A stretch of 64,000 nucleotides of DNA from an uncultured Granulosicoccaceae bacterium (GTDB taxonomy: Bacteria; Pseudomonadota; Gammaproteobacteria; Granulosicoccales; Granulosicoccaceae). This document shows, one piece after another, positions 1 through 8,897 of this stretch. The position numbers and the translations under genes were made by a program. The stretch spans positions 1 through 64,000 of the forward strand of contig CALAJN010000001.1 in the NCBI GenBank assembly GCA_937922675.1. Direction: 5' to 3'. The number at the start of each line of letters is the position of its first letter. The stretch's first letter is position 1. The notes beneath the pieces are model-generated. The model did not search any database. It saw only the letters and a program-made list of their open reading frames with translations, and was not told the DNA's origin.

Positions 1-141
1 GAGATGGTGATGCCGGGGGATAACGTGAAGATCACGGTAGCGCTGATCAACCCGATTGCGATGGAAGACGGGCTTCGCTTTGCGATCCGCGAGGGTGGCC
101 GAACCGTTGGCGCCGGTGTGGTTGCCAAGATCCTCGAATAA
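1..141 (+). CDS. tuf: Elongation factor Tu, C-terminal end (partial)
   Basis: The reading frame is open from the first base and ends at the TAA at 139-141, giving the last 46 residues. It reads as the third beta-barrel domain of EF-Tu, including [30 protein letters not shown] and the terminal [12 protein letters not shown]-Tu delivers aminoacyl-tRNA to the ribosome in a GTP-dependent way. The start lies outside the window. rpsJ follows 14 bases later, so the two are very probably co-transcribed as in the usual str operon (rpsL-rpsG-fusA-tuf). Confidence 0.97.
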   Translation, partial: EMVMPGDNVKITVALINPIAMEDGLRFAIREGGRTVGAGVVAKILE

Positions 142-155
142 GGCGATATCTGACC

Positions 156-470
156 ATGGCTACCAGTCAAACCATACGTATTCGTCTGAAGGCTTTTGAT
201 CACCGACTGATCGATCGCTCTGCAAAGGAAATCCTCGAGACTGCTCGCCGTACTGGCGCGCGTGTTCTTGGCCCGATTCCCTTGCCGACAAAGAAAGAGC
301 GCTTCACTGTTCTGATCTCACCCCACGTCAACAAGGACGCGCGTGATCAGTACGAGTTGCGCACCCACAAGCGCCTGATGGACATCGTCGACCCAACCGA
401 GAAGACGGTTGATGCGCTGATGAAGCTCGATCTCGCTGCGGGTGTTGACGTTCAGATCAAGCTGAACTGA
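156..470 (+). CDS. rpsJ: 30S ribosomal protein S10
   Basis: This 104-residue protein has the S10 signature ([13 protein letters not shown] near the start, then [27 protein letters not shown] in the middle) and the normal family length. S10 is part of the head of the 30S subunit and, as NusE, also joins NusB in antitermination complexes. It follows tuf closely. In most gammaproteobacteria rplC follows directly; here a terminator follows and rplC lies about 7.8 kb downstream, so rpsJ appears to be the last gene of a tuf transcript. Confidence 0.98.
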   Translation: MATSQTIRIRLKAFDHRLIDRSAKEILETARRTGARVLGPIPLPTKKERFTVLISPHVNKDARDQYELRTHKRLMDIVDPTEKTVDALMKLDLAAGVDVQIKLN

Positions 471-518
471 TCAGAAGCTGCCGTGTCAGGCGCTGCTAGT
501 GCCTGATCTGAATCGAAG

Positions 519-552
519 CCCGCCCGGTGATTGTGTCGCCGGGCGGGTTTTT
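519..552 (+). terminator. Intrinsic terminator after rpsJ
   Basis: A perfect 9-bp stem, CCCGCCCGG (519-527) with CCGGGCGGG (539-547), closes an 11-base loop and is followed directly by TTTTT (548-552). This is a classic Rho-independent terminator 48 bases after the rpsJ stop. It would end transcription coming from tuf and separates rpsJ from its usual operon partners. Confidence 0.93.
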
Positions 553-591
553 GCGTTGACGGTTCTATAAAGCCGAGATGGGAAAACCCGG

Positions 592-1539
592 ATGACAAGC
601 CCTGAGGCACCCGCGCCAGCATGCTCTCAAGAGGCACGCACGGGCGTGCTTGCGGGCATTGTGGCGTACACCGCTTGGGGCCTGTTTCCGATCTACTTCA
701 AGCAGCTTGGCGAGGTGGCCGCACTCGATGTTCTCGCTTGGCGGATCGTGTTGAGTGCAGCGCTATTGTTTGTTGTCATGTGCTTGCGCGCTGGGCTGGT
801 GCGCCTGTGGCAGCAGCTGAAAGCTTGCAGTGACTGGCCGCTGGTGTTCGCCGCAACCGTGGTCATCTCCATCAACTGGTTGACCTTTATCATGGCTGTC
901 GCGGCTGGCGAGGTGTTGCAGTCCAGTCTTGGCTATTTTCTGGTCCCTCTGGTCAATTCGCTGTTGGGCATGCTGGTGTTTCGCGAGCGGCCCAACCGTT
1001 GGAAGCAATCGTCGCTGTGGGTAGCTGCCGTTGGCTTGTCAACGACTTTCATCATCGCGGGAGTCGTCCCGTGGTATGCGTTGGTGATGGCCTTGTCATT
1101 TGGTCTATACGGGATGTTGCGCAAGCGTATGTCGCTTGACAGCACTGCGGGCCTGCTGGTGGAGACCTCGCTACTTACTCCGCTGGCTATCGGTTGGTTA
1201 CTGATTGCAGGTACCGCGCTGGGGGATCACGCGCCTGCGGTAGGTGGTTGGTTGATGCTCTCGGGTGTGATCACATCAATTCCCTTGTTGCTGATGGGCT
1301 TTGCGGTTAGGCGCATCGAGCTAGGCACCCTCGGTGTGTTGCAGTACATCGCGCCAATCATGCATTTTGTCGTTGCAGTATGGGTGTACGACGAACGCAT
1401 GAGTCCCGCACTCGTCGCTGCGTTCCTGACGACAGTGCTCGCCATTATCTGCTGGATGATCGGCACTTTTTATCGGGCCAGTGCAAGCAACGGCTCGAGT
1501 GTCGGTCCAGGTGCTTGCAAGTCAACGCAATCGGTGTGA
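592..1539 (+). CDS. rarD: EamA-family permease, RarD type
   Basis: This 315-residue integral membrane protein has about ten predicted hydrophobic segments and two EamA repeats. RarD-family features are the N-terminal YTAWGLFPIYFKQLG, LAWRIVLS near residue 50, INWLTFIMAV and SLGYFLVPLVNSLLG in the middle, and LGVLQYIAPIMHF near residue 250. RarD was named in chloramphenicol-sensitivity work in Pseudomonas, but the substrate of the family is not established. It sits just after the rpsJ terminator and its stop lies one base before the ATG of a second EamA gene, so the pair is probably one operon. The symbol is given on family resemblance. Confidence 0.88.
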   Translation: MTSPEAPAPACSQEARTGVLAGIVAYTAWGLFPIYFKQLGEVAALDVLAWRIVLSAALLFVVMCLRAGLVRLWQQLKACSDWPLVFAATVVISINWLTFIMAVAAGEVLQSSLGYFLVPLVNSLLGMLVFRERPNRWKQSSLWVAAVGLSTTFIIAGVVPWYALVMALSFGLYGMLRKRMSLDSTAGLLVETSLLTPLAIGWLLIAGTALGDHAPAVGGWLMLSGVITSIPLLLMGFAVRRIELGTLGVLQYIAPIMHFVVAVWVYDERMSPALVAAFLTTVLAIICWMIGTFYRASASNGSSVGPGACKSTQSV

Positions 1540-1540
1540 C

Positions 1541-2425
1541 ATGAGACGCTCAACGGCTAACGCACTGCTGCTGATTGCAGGTGCGATATGGGGTATGGGC
1601 TTCGTTGCTCAAAGCACGGCCATGGAGCACCTGGGGCCACTGGTATTTGTCGCAGCACGGTTTGCGATAGCGTCGTTGGTGTTGCTGCCGTTCGCGGTGT
1701 ACGAGGCCCGACGTTCCAATCAATCAGACCCGGTCACCTGGGGAGTACTGGGGCGCTTCGTGCTGATTGGTACTGCCATGTTCGCCGGTATGGCTCTGCA
1801 GCAGGTTGGGCTACTGACCACGACGGTATCCAACTCCGGTTTTCTCACGGGGCTGTATGTCGTTTTCACACCGCTAGTGGCAGTAATGCTGTTTCGTGAC
1901 TTTCCGCATCCGGTCGTCTGGCCGGGTGCTGCGCTTGCGTTTGTCGGAATCTTCATGCTGAGTGGCGGAGATCTCGCTCAACTGACATTCGGTGACCTGC
2001 TCACCATTGGCAGCGCATTTTGCTGGGCCGTGCAGGCTGTGTTGATTGGTCGATTTGTGCTCTCGTCTGGGCGCCCCTTGTTGTTAGCGGCCGTACAATT
2101 CACGACCGTCTGTGTGTTTGCCTGTATTGCCGTTGTAATCCTTGGGGAGACTCTCAGTATCAGTGCCTTGATCGGTGCAGCACCGGAGTTGTTGTATACC
2201 GGTATCGTTGCGGGAGCCTTGGCCTTTACCTTGCAGATTGTCGGTCAGCGCTACACCAGTGCCTCGCAGGCAGTGATCTTCTTGTCGTCTGAAGCGCCGT
2301 TTGCCGCGCTCTTCGGTGTGTTGCTGTTGGGTGAGCGTTTGTCCAGTCTGGCGGTGACGGGGTGTATCGCAATTCTGGCTGCGATGTTGTTGGTGGAGCT
2401 GGTGCCAGGGTGGCGCAAGCACTAA
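1541..2425 (+). CDS. EamA/DMT-family transporter
   Basis: This 294-residue inner-membrane protein has the drug/metabolite transporter layout: two EamA repeats and about ten helices. ALLLIAGAIWGMGFVAQS opens helix 1, PLVAVMLFRD lies in repeat one, and ASQAVIFLSSEAPFAALFG is the typical repeat-two motif. The ATG at 1541 was chosen because it is one base after the rarD stop and gives a normal N-terminus; the frame stays open 60 bases further upstream inside rarD. The substrate cannot be predicted. It is probably co-expressed with rarD. Confidence 0.87.
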   Translation: MRRSTANALLLIAGAIWGMGFVAQSTAMEHLGPLVFVAARFAIASLVLLPFAVYEARRSNQSDPVTWGVLGRFVLIGTAMFAGMALQQVGLLTTTVSNSGFLTGLYVVFTPLVAVMLFRDFPHPVVWPGAALAFVGIFMLSGGDLAQLTFGDLLTIGSAFCWAVQAVLIGRFVLSSGRPLLLAAVQFTTVCVFACIAVVILGETLSISALIGAAPELLYTGIVAGALAFTLQIVGQRYTSASQAVIFLSSEAPFAALFGVLLLGERLSSLAVTGCIAILAAMLLVELVPGWRKH

Positions 2426-2504
2426 CGGGGCTGTCAAGTTGCCTGGCCTATGACTAGCCCAAGGGCCTTTCGCGACTAATGGCTGTGCTGGGGTGTCCGG
2501 TACG

Positions 2505-3965
2505 CTAGTCCAGCACACTGTTTCCCTGCAGCACGGCGCCTTCGAGACGCCAGTCACCGCCATTGCTGCGCAAGCGATTGTTGGTCACTCGCACACTGTT
2601 ATCTATCGGAGAGGAAGTATTCGCCGCAACTGCATAGGCATCGTTGTTCTCGATGACATTGTTATTGATGAGTATGTCGCTGACAGTACGCGCCCCAGGT
2701 TTGCCAAGCTCGATGCCGGTTACACCTGTGCCCAGTCGGTTGTGTATGTAGCAATTGTTACAGTACCCGTCGACAACGCGGTTGTTCTCCATACGTACTC
2801 CTGAGGCCCGTGCGATGTAAACCTGGCCGCCTCCGGTCATGCCGGTTCCAAATCGCGGGGCTACCGGCCATTGGCCAAAGGCGTGGTTACGTTCGAACAC
2901 GTTATCGGTGATGACGACAGGTCCGGTTACGCCGAGCAAGGCCAGTGCATTGGTCGAGTTGTCGGAAAACCGCGAGCGGGCGACCGTGACATTGCGAGAG
3001 CTATCATCCTCGTGGCCGATGTACAAGCCCAGTACCCCACTGTTTTCAAGCGTGCTGTCTTCGAAACGGAAGCCATCGCTGGCCCTGACGTAGATGGCGT
3101 AACCTTTTGAAAACCGTACGCTTGAATTGAGCAACGCGACATTCGTGGCGTCACTCATATGCAACATGCGAGGGCAGCGATCAGTGACCGAGCACGCAGC
3201 CACCGTTTCATCGTCATCCAGGACGATGTTGCTGACGGTGATATTCGATGCGTTGTGCGCGGTTAGCAGGCTGCAACTACGCTGACCAGCCCTGCGCAGT
3301 ATCCGAAAACTGCCCCCGTTCAGCTCGATTGAGTTCGTGCCAGAAAGGTTCAGCAGGGCTTGTCCCGAGGGGCAGCAGTTGCCATCGCAAGTGATGTCGG
3401 AAGACAAAGCGATGTGGGCAATGCCCCTGTCGTCGCGCTCCAATGTGTTGCTGCGTGCGGCCTGTATGCAGCTGGACAGGCTGGACACGGTATTCGCAAC
3501 ACAGGCTTCTGGATCAACAGACTCGCTCGATGTGACGTTATCGTCTGGTGTTAGATCGGTAGGCGGCTCGAGTTCAGGCGGTACCTCTGCACCTGGTGCC
3601 GCTGGTGCTTCGGCAGTAGGCTGTGCCGAAGATACGCGGTCGGGCGGGATGGGCGTCTCCGTGGCGGCGGTTGCCTCTGTTGCCGTAACGACCACCGGTT
3701 CGGAGGGTGCGTCGACGGGCTCATCGATCGAGACGGTTTGAACAGTGTCAGGCTCGGGTGCAGCGAGTGCCTGTCCGGATGCCGGTTCGGGCTCGGCAGC
3801 AGCGGGCGCAGGTTCTACTGTTACGACAGGTACCACTTCGGTAGAGACCGAAACGGGCCCGAGCAGCTCTGCGCCAGTGTCACCCCCACTGTTATCCCCA
3901 CAGGCAACCAGGATGAGAGACGCGATGGTCGCGATAACACAAGTGCGTGAATGCATCTGGATCAT
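2505..3965 (-). CDS. Right-handed beta-helix lipoprotein
   Basis: This is a 486-residue exported protein. The first 22 residues form a lipoprotein signal with the lipobox LVAC, so Cys22 should be lipidated. A long Pro/Ala/Glu/Val-rich, probably unstructured linker follows to about residue 150. The rest is a repeat domain of Asn/Asp-rich turns (for example NASNITVSNIVLDDD, NVTVARSRFSDNSTNALAL, ISDNVFERN-like segments) typical of pectate-lyase-like PbH1 parallel beta-helices. Several Cys pairs (CDGNCC, CNNC) could form disulfides. Such folds often bind or cleave polysaccharides, but no catalytic site can be named. A start three codons later is equally possible. A second beta-helix gene lies at 5160-6443 on the same strand. 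Confidence 0.8.
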   Translation of the reverse strand: MIQMHSRTCVIATIASLILVACGDNSGGDTGAELLGPVSVSTEVVPVVTVEPAPAAAEPEPASGQALAAPEPDTVQTVSIDEPVDAPSEPVVVTATEATAATETPIPPDRVSSAQPTAEAPAAPGAEVPPELEPPTDLTPDDNVTSSESVDPEACVANTVSSLSSCIQAARSNTLERDDRGIAHIALSSDITCDGNCCPSGQALLNLSGTNSIELNGGSFRILRRAGQRSCSLLTAHNASNITVSNIVLDDDETVAACSVTDRCPRMLHMSDATNVALLNSSVRFSKGYAIYVRASDGFRFEDSTLENSGVLGLYIGHEDDSSRNVTVARSRFSDNSTNALALLGVTGPVVITDNVFERNHAFGQWPVAPRFGTGMTGGGQVYIARASGVRMENNRVVDGYCNNCYIHNRLGTGVTGIELGKPGARTVSDILINNNVIENNDAYAVAANTSSPIDNSVRVTNNRLRSNGGDWRLEGAVLQGNSVLD

Positions 3966-4304
3966 GCTGGTATGTCGGCATTGAACGGCGCCGAATTAAA
4001 GCATGTGTCAACAATGCGTCACGCAAGATGGTGCGTACATGGCGAATTTGTACTTAAAAGGCACTGCGCGCGTGTTCGAACCGCCGCCCTGGTGCAGCAG
4101 CGAAGGCCATTCCGGGCATGGTTTTCCGGTGGCAGAGCGCGGTTGAAGCGCTGATTTGCACAGCCATCACTCGATCCAGTGCGCGAGTAGTGGCCTATCT
4201 GAAACGCAACATTCACAAGGATTGCGTCAGTGTCGTTGTTCTCATTTACCTGAACGTACTGGATTGGCGCTCAATGACGTAGCGCCTTGGCCGATCAAAC
4301 CGTC
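3966..4304. other. Divergent intergenic region with no gene seen
   Basis: About 340 bases separate the leftward beta-helix lipoprotein from the rightward lipoprotein gene. Promoters for both should lie here, but no convincing -35/-10 pair, operator or RNA gene was found by eye. Short reading frames in the region look like random open stretches. Confidence 0.5.
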
Positions 4305-5144
4305 ATGAGAGCGTCTTTACTCTGGCTAGCGCGTTATGTGGGGCTCGGCGTGGTGCTTGTCGGCTGTGGTGGGGGCAGCGGTGGGGCAAAGTCTGTATCC
4401 GCTGGCGATCAGGACAGTGCTCTCGATCCCTCGGAGCAGACAGTTTCTGGTATGCAGGGAAACGTGGTAATCGAGGAGCGCTCCGGACGCTACTACCTGG
4501 ATGCCTGGTTCTCTGTCGATACGAGTACGGCTGGTACGCCAGGTGCACCCCCGGAGCTCTTGTACACATCGCATGGCGAAACCTGCGAGCGGGTCAATAC
4601 CGCTGCTATCGACCCCGCAGCAGAGCCGCCACTTGTAACGGTTTCCGCCGGTGAGTCGCTCGAGTTGATCACGCGTGCTGGCGTCTGGGCTCAACTGGCA
4701 CTGCAGTCAGGTTGGGGTATGCCAGTGTATGCGAGCGAGCTACGCTCGATTCGTCAGGCATGGCCGGAGGATGTGATGCTTGACGTGCCGGGGGATGATT
4801 TTCCGGCAGTGGCGTCGACCGCACTGGACCCGCTCGCTCCACTGGCTCTGGTCGCGCCGGTAGACAGCCGCAGCATTCCAGACGATGGCAAGCTGGTCTG
4901 GGAAGCGTCCATTGACGAGCGTGACCTGATCACGCTGGTGCTACGTGAGGAGCGCGTCGCGCCCAACGAGGCGAGTGACACGCGCTTCAGTGTCATCTGT
5001 CAGTTGGAAGACGACGGAGAGTTTCTCGTGCCCGATGAGGTCACTGAGTACGTAGACTGGATCGCTCGGGCAGCTCGTGTGCGTACTACCACCGTTGCAG
5101 CTGAAGACTCGGTTCTCACGGTTGTACAGGTGAGTGAACGCTAG
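4305..5144 (+). CDS. Hypothetical lipoprotein
   Basis: This protein of about 279 residues carries an N-terminal lipoprotein signal (MRASLLWLARYVGLGVVLV followed by GCGGGSGG) with the lipobox LVGC. An ATG six codons upstream (4287) is possible; the later one gives a cleaner signal peptide. The mature part is acidic and soluble-looking, with no recognised domain. Its position between two beta-helix genes of opposite strand suggests an envelope role, but that is inference only. Confidence 0.72.
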   Translation: MRASLLWLARYVGLGVVLVGCGGGSGGAKSVSAGDQDSALDPSEQTVSGMQGNVVIEERSGRYYLDAWFSVDTSTAGTPGAPPELLYTSHGETCERVNTAAIDPAAEPPLVTVSAGESLELITRAGVWAQLALQSGWGMPVYASELRSIRQAWPEDVMLDVPGDDFPAVASTALDPLAPLALVAPVDSRSIPDDGKLVWEASIDERDLITLVLREERVAPNEASDTRFSVICQLEDDGEFLVPDEVTEYVDWIARAARVRTTTVAAEDSVLTVVQVSER

Positions 5145-5159
5145 AAACAGAAGTAACGC

Positions 5160-6443
5160 TCAGTCGACGAGCATCCCCTCCGGAAGGTTTCTGATACGCG
5201 GCGGTCGAACTGTTTCAACCGTGTTGCCGCGAAAATGAAGGCCGTTGAGTATGTGGGCAGCTTCGCGACCCAGGCCTCCGGTAGACACCTCAAACGGTAC
5301 GCAACGATTGCGTGCTGTAATTGTGTTGTCACTGACTTCATTAGGTCCATCCATCACGACTAGCGCTGTGCCTTCATCGCAAACGAAAGTGTTGTTTGTG
5401 ACAACGTTATTCTCGGATGTATCGGTAAAACGACCTGCCTCTCCATCAAGGGTTGCGCACCAGTCTGTGCCGTGAAGTCGTCCCTGACGAGAGGCCAGTT
5501 GGAGCCCGGTGATACCGTTGTCGATAAAGCGATTGCCTGTGATGCGGTTACCACTCGGTGGTGTATCCCGCACGATAGGGCACACTTGCCCCTTTAGCTC
5601 ACCGCAGTTCTGGTAAAGATTGACTGCACCTTCGCGGTTGTCAATAAACAGATTGTTCTCGATCACGCTGTTGTAGGCGGAGTCGAAGGCCAGGGCCTCG
5701 CGGGTGTGATTGTTGGTAAACACAGAGTTTTTCAGGGTCAGCTCTCTGGAGCCAGCTTCGATGTAGACAGCGATACGATCAGTGCCGTCGAACACGAGAT
5801 TGTCCATGACGATGTTGCGGGAAAAATTGCCAAGATACAGGCCGGTCTTGACATTCTCGACGTAGAGATTTCGGAGCAGCACGTCGTGATGGCCGAGAGG
5901 TTCTTCTGCGCTGTGTGTCAGCCCGTCAGGTCCGAGCTGTCCGTTGAAGTAACGAAACATACCGATGCCGCGTTCGCCGGTTCTCCGAATGCTGCAGTTT
6001 TCGATACTTATGTTTGACAGAGAACGATCATGTAGAAACCATATCGCCGGCGCGTAGCGCGCCGGGTTGTCGATTGCAGGCTCGGCCTGAGGTGCGGAGC
6101 GTCCGCCACCATTGGTATCTACGCCGTGATCGATGTACCCACCAGCACAGTTCAGCGCGACGTCATTGCGGTCAAAGACTGCGGTGATGGCCGTTGAAGT
6201 CTCTGCATCGCAGAAATTCAGATCAGCGTCCATGAGTACGCAGGCGTGCCCTTGGATATCGTCGCCACCGAGGCAGTCGGTGAACTCGCTGGCTCGGTGG
6301 ACAGTGCTGCAACGATGTTCGAGGAAGCGATCGGGTGTCGCTATGCTGCAGTCCAGGAATTCTTCGTTAGCCGTTGCACAGCCTGCAGCAGCCACGATTG
6401 ACAGAAGCACCAGGTTTCTCGAGGCAAGGGATGAGTCAGGCAT
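5160..6443 (-). CDS. Exported right-handed beta-helix protein
   Basis: This is a 427-residue protein with an N-terminal signal (RNLVLLSIVAAAGCATA) that contains a possible lipobox AAGC, so it may be a lipoprotein. The body has repeated beta-helix rungs such as SNISIENCSIRRTG, RNIVMDNLVFDGTD, ELTLKNSVFTNNHT, NSVIENNLFIDNREGAV and GNRITGNRFIDNGITGL. These are the periodic N-x-I/V patterns of the PbH1/NosD-like family. About a dozen Cys residues suggest disulfides. The function is unknown; polysaccharide binding or lyase activity is the usual guess. It resembles the 2505-3965 protein in fold and export but lacks the Pro/Glu linker. Confidence 0.8.
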   Translation of the reverse strand: MPDSSLASRNLVLLSIVAAAGCATANEEFLDCSIATPDRFLEHRCSTVHRASEFTDCLGGDDIQGHACVLMDADLNFCDAETSTAITAVFDRNDVALNCAGGYIDHGVDTNGGGRSAPQAEPAIDNPARYAPAIWFLHDRSLSNISIENCSIRRTGERGIGMFRYFNGQLGPDGLTHSAEEPLGHHDVLLRNLYVENVKTGLYLGNFSRNIVMDNLVFDGTDRIAVYIEAGSRELTLKNSVFTNNHTREALAFDSAYNSVIENNLFIDNREGAVNLYQNCGELKGQVCPIVRDTPPSGNRITGNRFIDNGITGLQLASRQGRLHGTDWCATLDGEAGRFTDTSENNVVTNNTFVCDEGTALVVMDGPNEVSDNTITARNRCVPFEVSTGGLGREAAHILNGLHFRGNTVETVRPPRIRNLPEGMLVD

Positions 6444-6596
6444 TGCATTTCAATCCTGCTTTGCGCCTGCGGTTCAGGGTGCAGGCGGCTAGGTGGCAGC
6501 AATATCCGGACCGGTGATTGTGACTGAGTCACGCACAGCAGCGATCGCAGTTTATGACTCATAATCAAGCGTCATCGTTGCGCAAGCACAGAGAGC

Positions 6597-7091
6597 ATGA
6601 CACTACCCGAGCCCACCCTCAAACGAACACTGTGGGTAGACGCCGACGCCTGCCCACTCGCCACTCGCGGCATCCTCAACAAGGCTGCGCGGCGTACGGG
6701 CGTGTCTCTTGTCTACATCGCCAATCACGCGATACCCGTGCCGGCCGACGCCAATATCACCAGTGTGCAGGTCTCGTCGGGTTTTGATGTGGCCGATGAT
6801 GAGATCGTGCGCCGTGCTCAGGCCAATGATCTGGTCATCACAGCAGACATTCCGCTTGCTGCCGAAGTGATGGCCAAGGGCGCACATGCCTTGAGCGCAA
6901 GGGGGGAGGCTTATGACCCCGAGACCATAGGTCAGCGACTCAATCTCAGAGACTTCATGGACACAATGAGATCGAGCAATGTGAAGGGGCAGGCGGGCCC
7001 TGTCGGTGGTGGCCCGCCGCCCATGGGCGCCAGGGAAAAGCAGGCTTTCGCCAACCACCTGGACCGGTGGCTGCGCTCGGTGACGCCGTGA
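6597..7091 (+). CDS. DUF188 (YaiI/YqxD family) protein
   Basis: This is a 164-residue cytoplasmic protein. It starts with the family hallmark LWVDADACP (Asp15 and Asp17 form the acidic pair of the PIN-like/NYN-type fold). It continues with VSSGFDVADDEIV and NDLVITADIPLAAE, and ends with GGPPPMGAREKQAFANHLD, all typical of E. coli YaiI and B. subtilis YqxD. The biochemical activity is not established; the acidic residues suggest a nuclease-like active site. It is convergent with tag downstream. Confidence 0.93.
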   Translation: MTLPEPTLKRTLWVDADACPLATRGILNKAARRTGVSLVYIANHAIPVPADANITSVQVSSGFDVADDEIVRRAQANDLVITADIPLAAEVMAKGAHALSARGEAYDPETIGQRLNLRDFMDTMRSSNVKGQAGPVGGGPPPMGAREKQAFANHLDRWLRSVTP

Positions 7092-7168
7092 ATGCGTCAG
7101 GCGCTGCGGCTGTTGAGAATGGCGCGTTGATGTGAGTCTGCTGAGGCCGATCTGCCGAGAGGCGTCAT

Positions 7169-7807
7169 CTAAAGCTGTGGGCGATCAAATCTGTCTCGTG
7201 CCTTCTCGCAGGCGTCGCGTACGCAGCAGTGCTGTACATGATCGTTGACCATCCCAAGTGCCTGCATCAGCGCGTACATGCCTGTGGGGCCAACAAAACG
7301 CCAGTCGCGCGTCTTCAATGCCTTGGCAAGCGCGGTGGAAGCGGTGGTCACAGGGTTCTCCCGCAGCCACTCGCTGGTGACTGCGACGGGGCGTTCGTCC
7401 TGCGGGGGCTCAAATGACCAGAAAAAGACGCCCAGAGAGCCGAACTCTTCGCGCAGCGCTTGTGCTCGGCGAGCATTGTGGATGCTCGCCGTGATCTTGC
7501 GGCGATTGCGGATGATGCCAGGATTTTTCATGAGCCGCGATACATCGCGCTCATCGTAGGCGGCGACAGCGTCGATATCGAAATCACTGAAAGCGAGGCG
7601 AAACGCGGGGCGTCGATACAAGATGGTGGACCACGACAAGCCTGCCTGAAAGCCCTCGAGGCAGACTTTCTCATACAACTTGCGATCGTCACTCACCGGG
7701 CGACCCCATTCACAGTCGTGGTAACTCAGATAGCGAGGGTCCTGCGTCGGCAGAGGGCATCTACGCGGTGCGATGGCATCGGTACATCGGTCATGGTCCT
7801 GTGCCAT
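7169..7807 (-). CDS. tag: DNA-3-methyladenine glycosylase I
   Basis: This 212-residue base-excision repair enzyme removes 3-methyladenine from alkylated DNA. It has YHDCEWGRP near residue 29, EKVCLEGFQAGLSW containing the catalytic Glu, the GIIRNRRKI segment and VNDHVQHCC near the C-terminus. The structural zinc ligands of E. coli Tag (Cys4, His17, His175, Cys179) are matched by Cys17, His30 and the His and Cys of NDHVQHC. It has about 13 extra residues at the N-terminus and a longer tail than the E. coli enzyme. It is transcribed toward the DUF188 gene and away from the rplC leader. Confidence 0.95.
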   Translation of the reverse strand: MAQDHDRCTDAIAPRRCPLPTQDPRYLSYHDCEWGRPVSDDRKLYEKVCLEGFQAGLSWSTILYRRPAFRLAFSDFDIDAVAAYDERDVSRLMKNPGIIRNRRKITASIHNARRAQALREEFGSLGVFFWSFEPPQDERPVAVTSEWLRENPVTTASTALAKALKTRDWRFVGPTGMYALMQALGMVNDHVQHCCVRDACEKARDRFDRPQL

Positions 7808-8246
7808 GTCTTGTGGCCTGCGTTGTTGGATCGGGGCGATCTCACGCTATTTTGCAGCGCCTTGCAGCCGCGGGTTACACCAGCGCTAAAAAAAGCTGTC
7901 GACTGATGTGGCTCACGCGATGTTTTGTTGCTATGATGACGGGCTACCCAGCGCAGGGTGTACGTAGTCACCGCGCGGCGGTAGTGACCTGGCTGTCAAT
8001 TCCACGCGTCTGTCCCTCTCAAGCGGGTCTGGACGTTTTGCTCTTCACGCCTCGGATAACTCCGGGAGGTGAAAGGCGACCGGATGCGGCGCACTGCGTC
8101 AGCTCGAGCCCGTACAGGACCTTTGTTGGTTCTTTGTCGGGGACCTTGCTGCGTTGTGCCGCGCCGGGTGTTGGCGGTCGGGTTATCTGGCTGGCCTCTC
8201 ATGGTTGGCTGCAAGGCTGGCAGACGTTCTGGAGAATCCCCGAAAA
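7808..8246 (+). promoter_or_regulatory. Long leader region upstream of rplC
   Basis: These 439 non-coding bases lie between tag (leftward) and rplC. A candidate extended -10 box sits at 7929-7937, which would give a leader of about 300 nt. The leader can fold: AGGACC (8116-8121) pairs with GGTTCT (8128-8133), with one G-U pair, inside an outer helix formed by 8086-8094 and 8156-8162 with a short bulge. A Shine-Dalgarno-like GGAGA lies at 8231-8235. In E. coli the S10 leader lies before rpsJ and is the target of L4 autoregulation. Here rpsJ is elsewhere, so this leader may have taken over that role. That is inference. Confidence 0.55.
7929..7937 (+). promoter_or_regulatory. Candidate extended -10 promoter for the rplC operon
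   Basis: TGCTATGAT matches the extended -10 consensus TGnTATAAT with one mismatch. The -35 position (17-bp spacing, 7909-7914, TGGCTC) is weak, as is common with extended -10 promoters. It is the best promoter-like element between tag and rplC. The rpsJ terminator makes an independent promoter for the ribosomal cluster necessary. Confidence 0.5.
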
Positions 8247-8891
8247 ATGGCTCTTGGTGTGGTTGGCCGCAAGGTCGGCATGACGCGTGTGTTTGACGAA
8301 TCCGGGTTATCGACGCCCGTGACCGTCATCGAGGTGCCCAAGAACCGCATCACTGCGGTGAAAAGCGCCGAGTCCGACGGCTATGAGTCTGTGCAGGTCA
8401 CTGCGGGCTCGAAAAAGACAAGCCGGCTGAGCAAGGCTGAGGCAGGTGTGTTTGCCAAGGCGGGTGTTGAGGCGGGTCGCGGGCTCTGGGAGTTTCGACT
8501 GGAAGCCGCTGATGAGGCACTTCAGGTCGGCGGAGAAATCGGCCTCGAGCTGTTTGAGTCAGGTCAGAAGGTCGATGTTACCGGCACCAGTATAGGTAAG
8601 GGGTTTGCCGGCGGCGTCAAGCGGCACAACTTCACCATGCAGGACGCAACGCACGGCAACTCCTTGTCTCACCGCGCTCCTGGCTCCATCGGCCAGAACC
8701 AGACGCCGGGTCGGGTCTTCAAGGGAAAGAAAATGGCGGGTCACATGGGTAGCGTCCAGGTCACCACGCAGAACCTGGTGGTCGTACGAATCGATGAGGA
8801 GCGCGATGTCATTCTCATTCGTGGCGCCGTGCCGGGTCCGGAGGGTGGCGACGTCGTCATTCGTCCGGCTGTCAAGCAACGCAACAAGTAA
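8247..8891 (+). CDS. rplC: 50S ribosomal protein L3
   Basis: This 214-residue protein starts [18 protein letters not shown], as L3 should; the open frame extends 31 codons upstream but without family similarity. The signature [13 protein letters not shown] and the central segment with [21 protein letters not shown] (part of the loop that reaches toward the peptidyl-transferase centre) are intact. L3 is an early assembly protein of the 50S subunit. It is the first gene of the interrupted S10 operon and follows a leader of about 300 nt. Confidence 0.97.
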   Translation: MALGVVGRKVGMTRVFDESGLSTPVTVIEVPKNRITAVKSAESDGYESVQVTAGSKKTSRLSKAEAGVFAKAGVEAGRGLWEFRLEAADEALQVGGEIGLELFESGQKVDVTGTSIGKGFAGGVKRHNFTMQDATHGNSLSHRAPGSIGQNQTPGRVFKGKKMAGHMGSVQVTTQNLVVVRIDEERDVILIRGAVPGPEGGDVVIRPAVKQRNK

Positions 8892-8897
8892 TTGATC

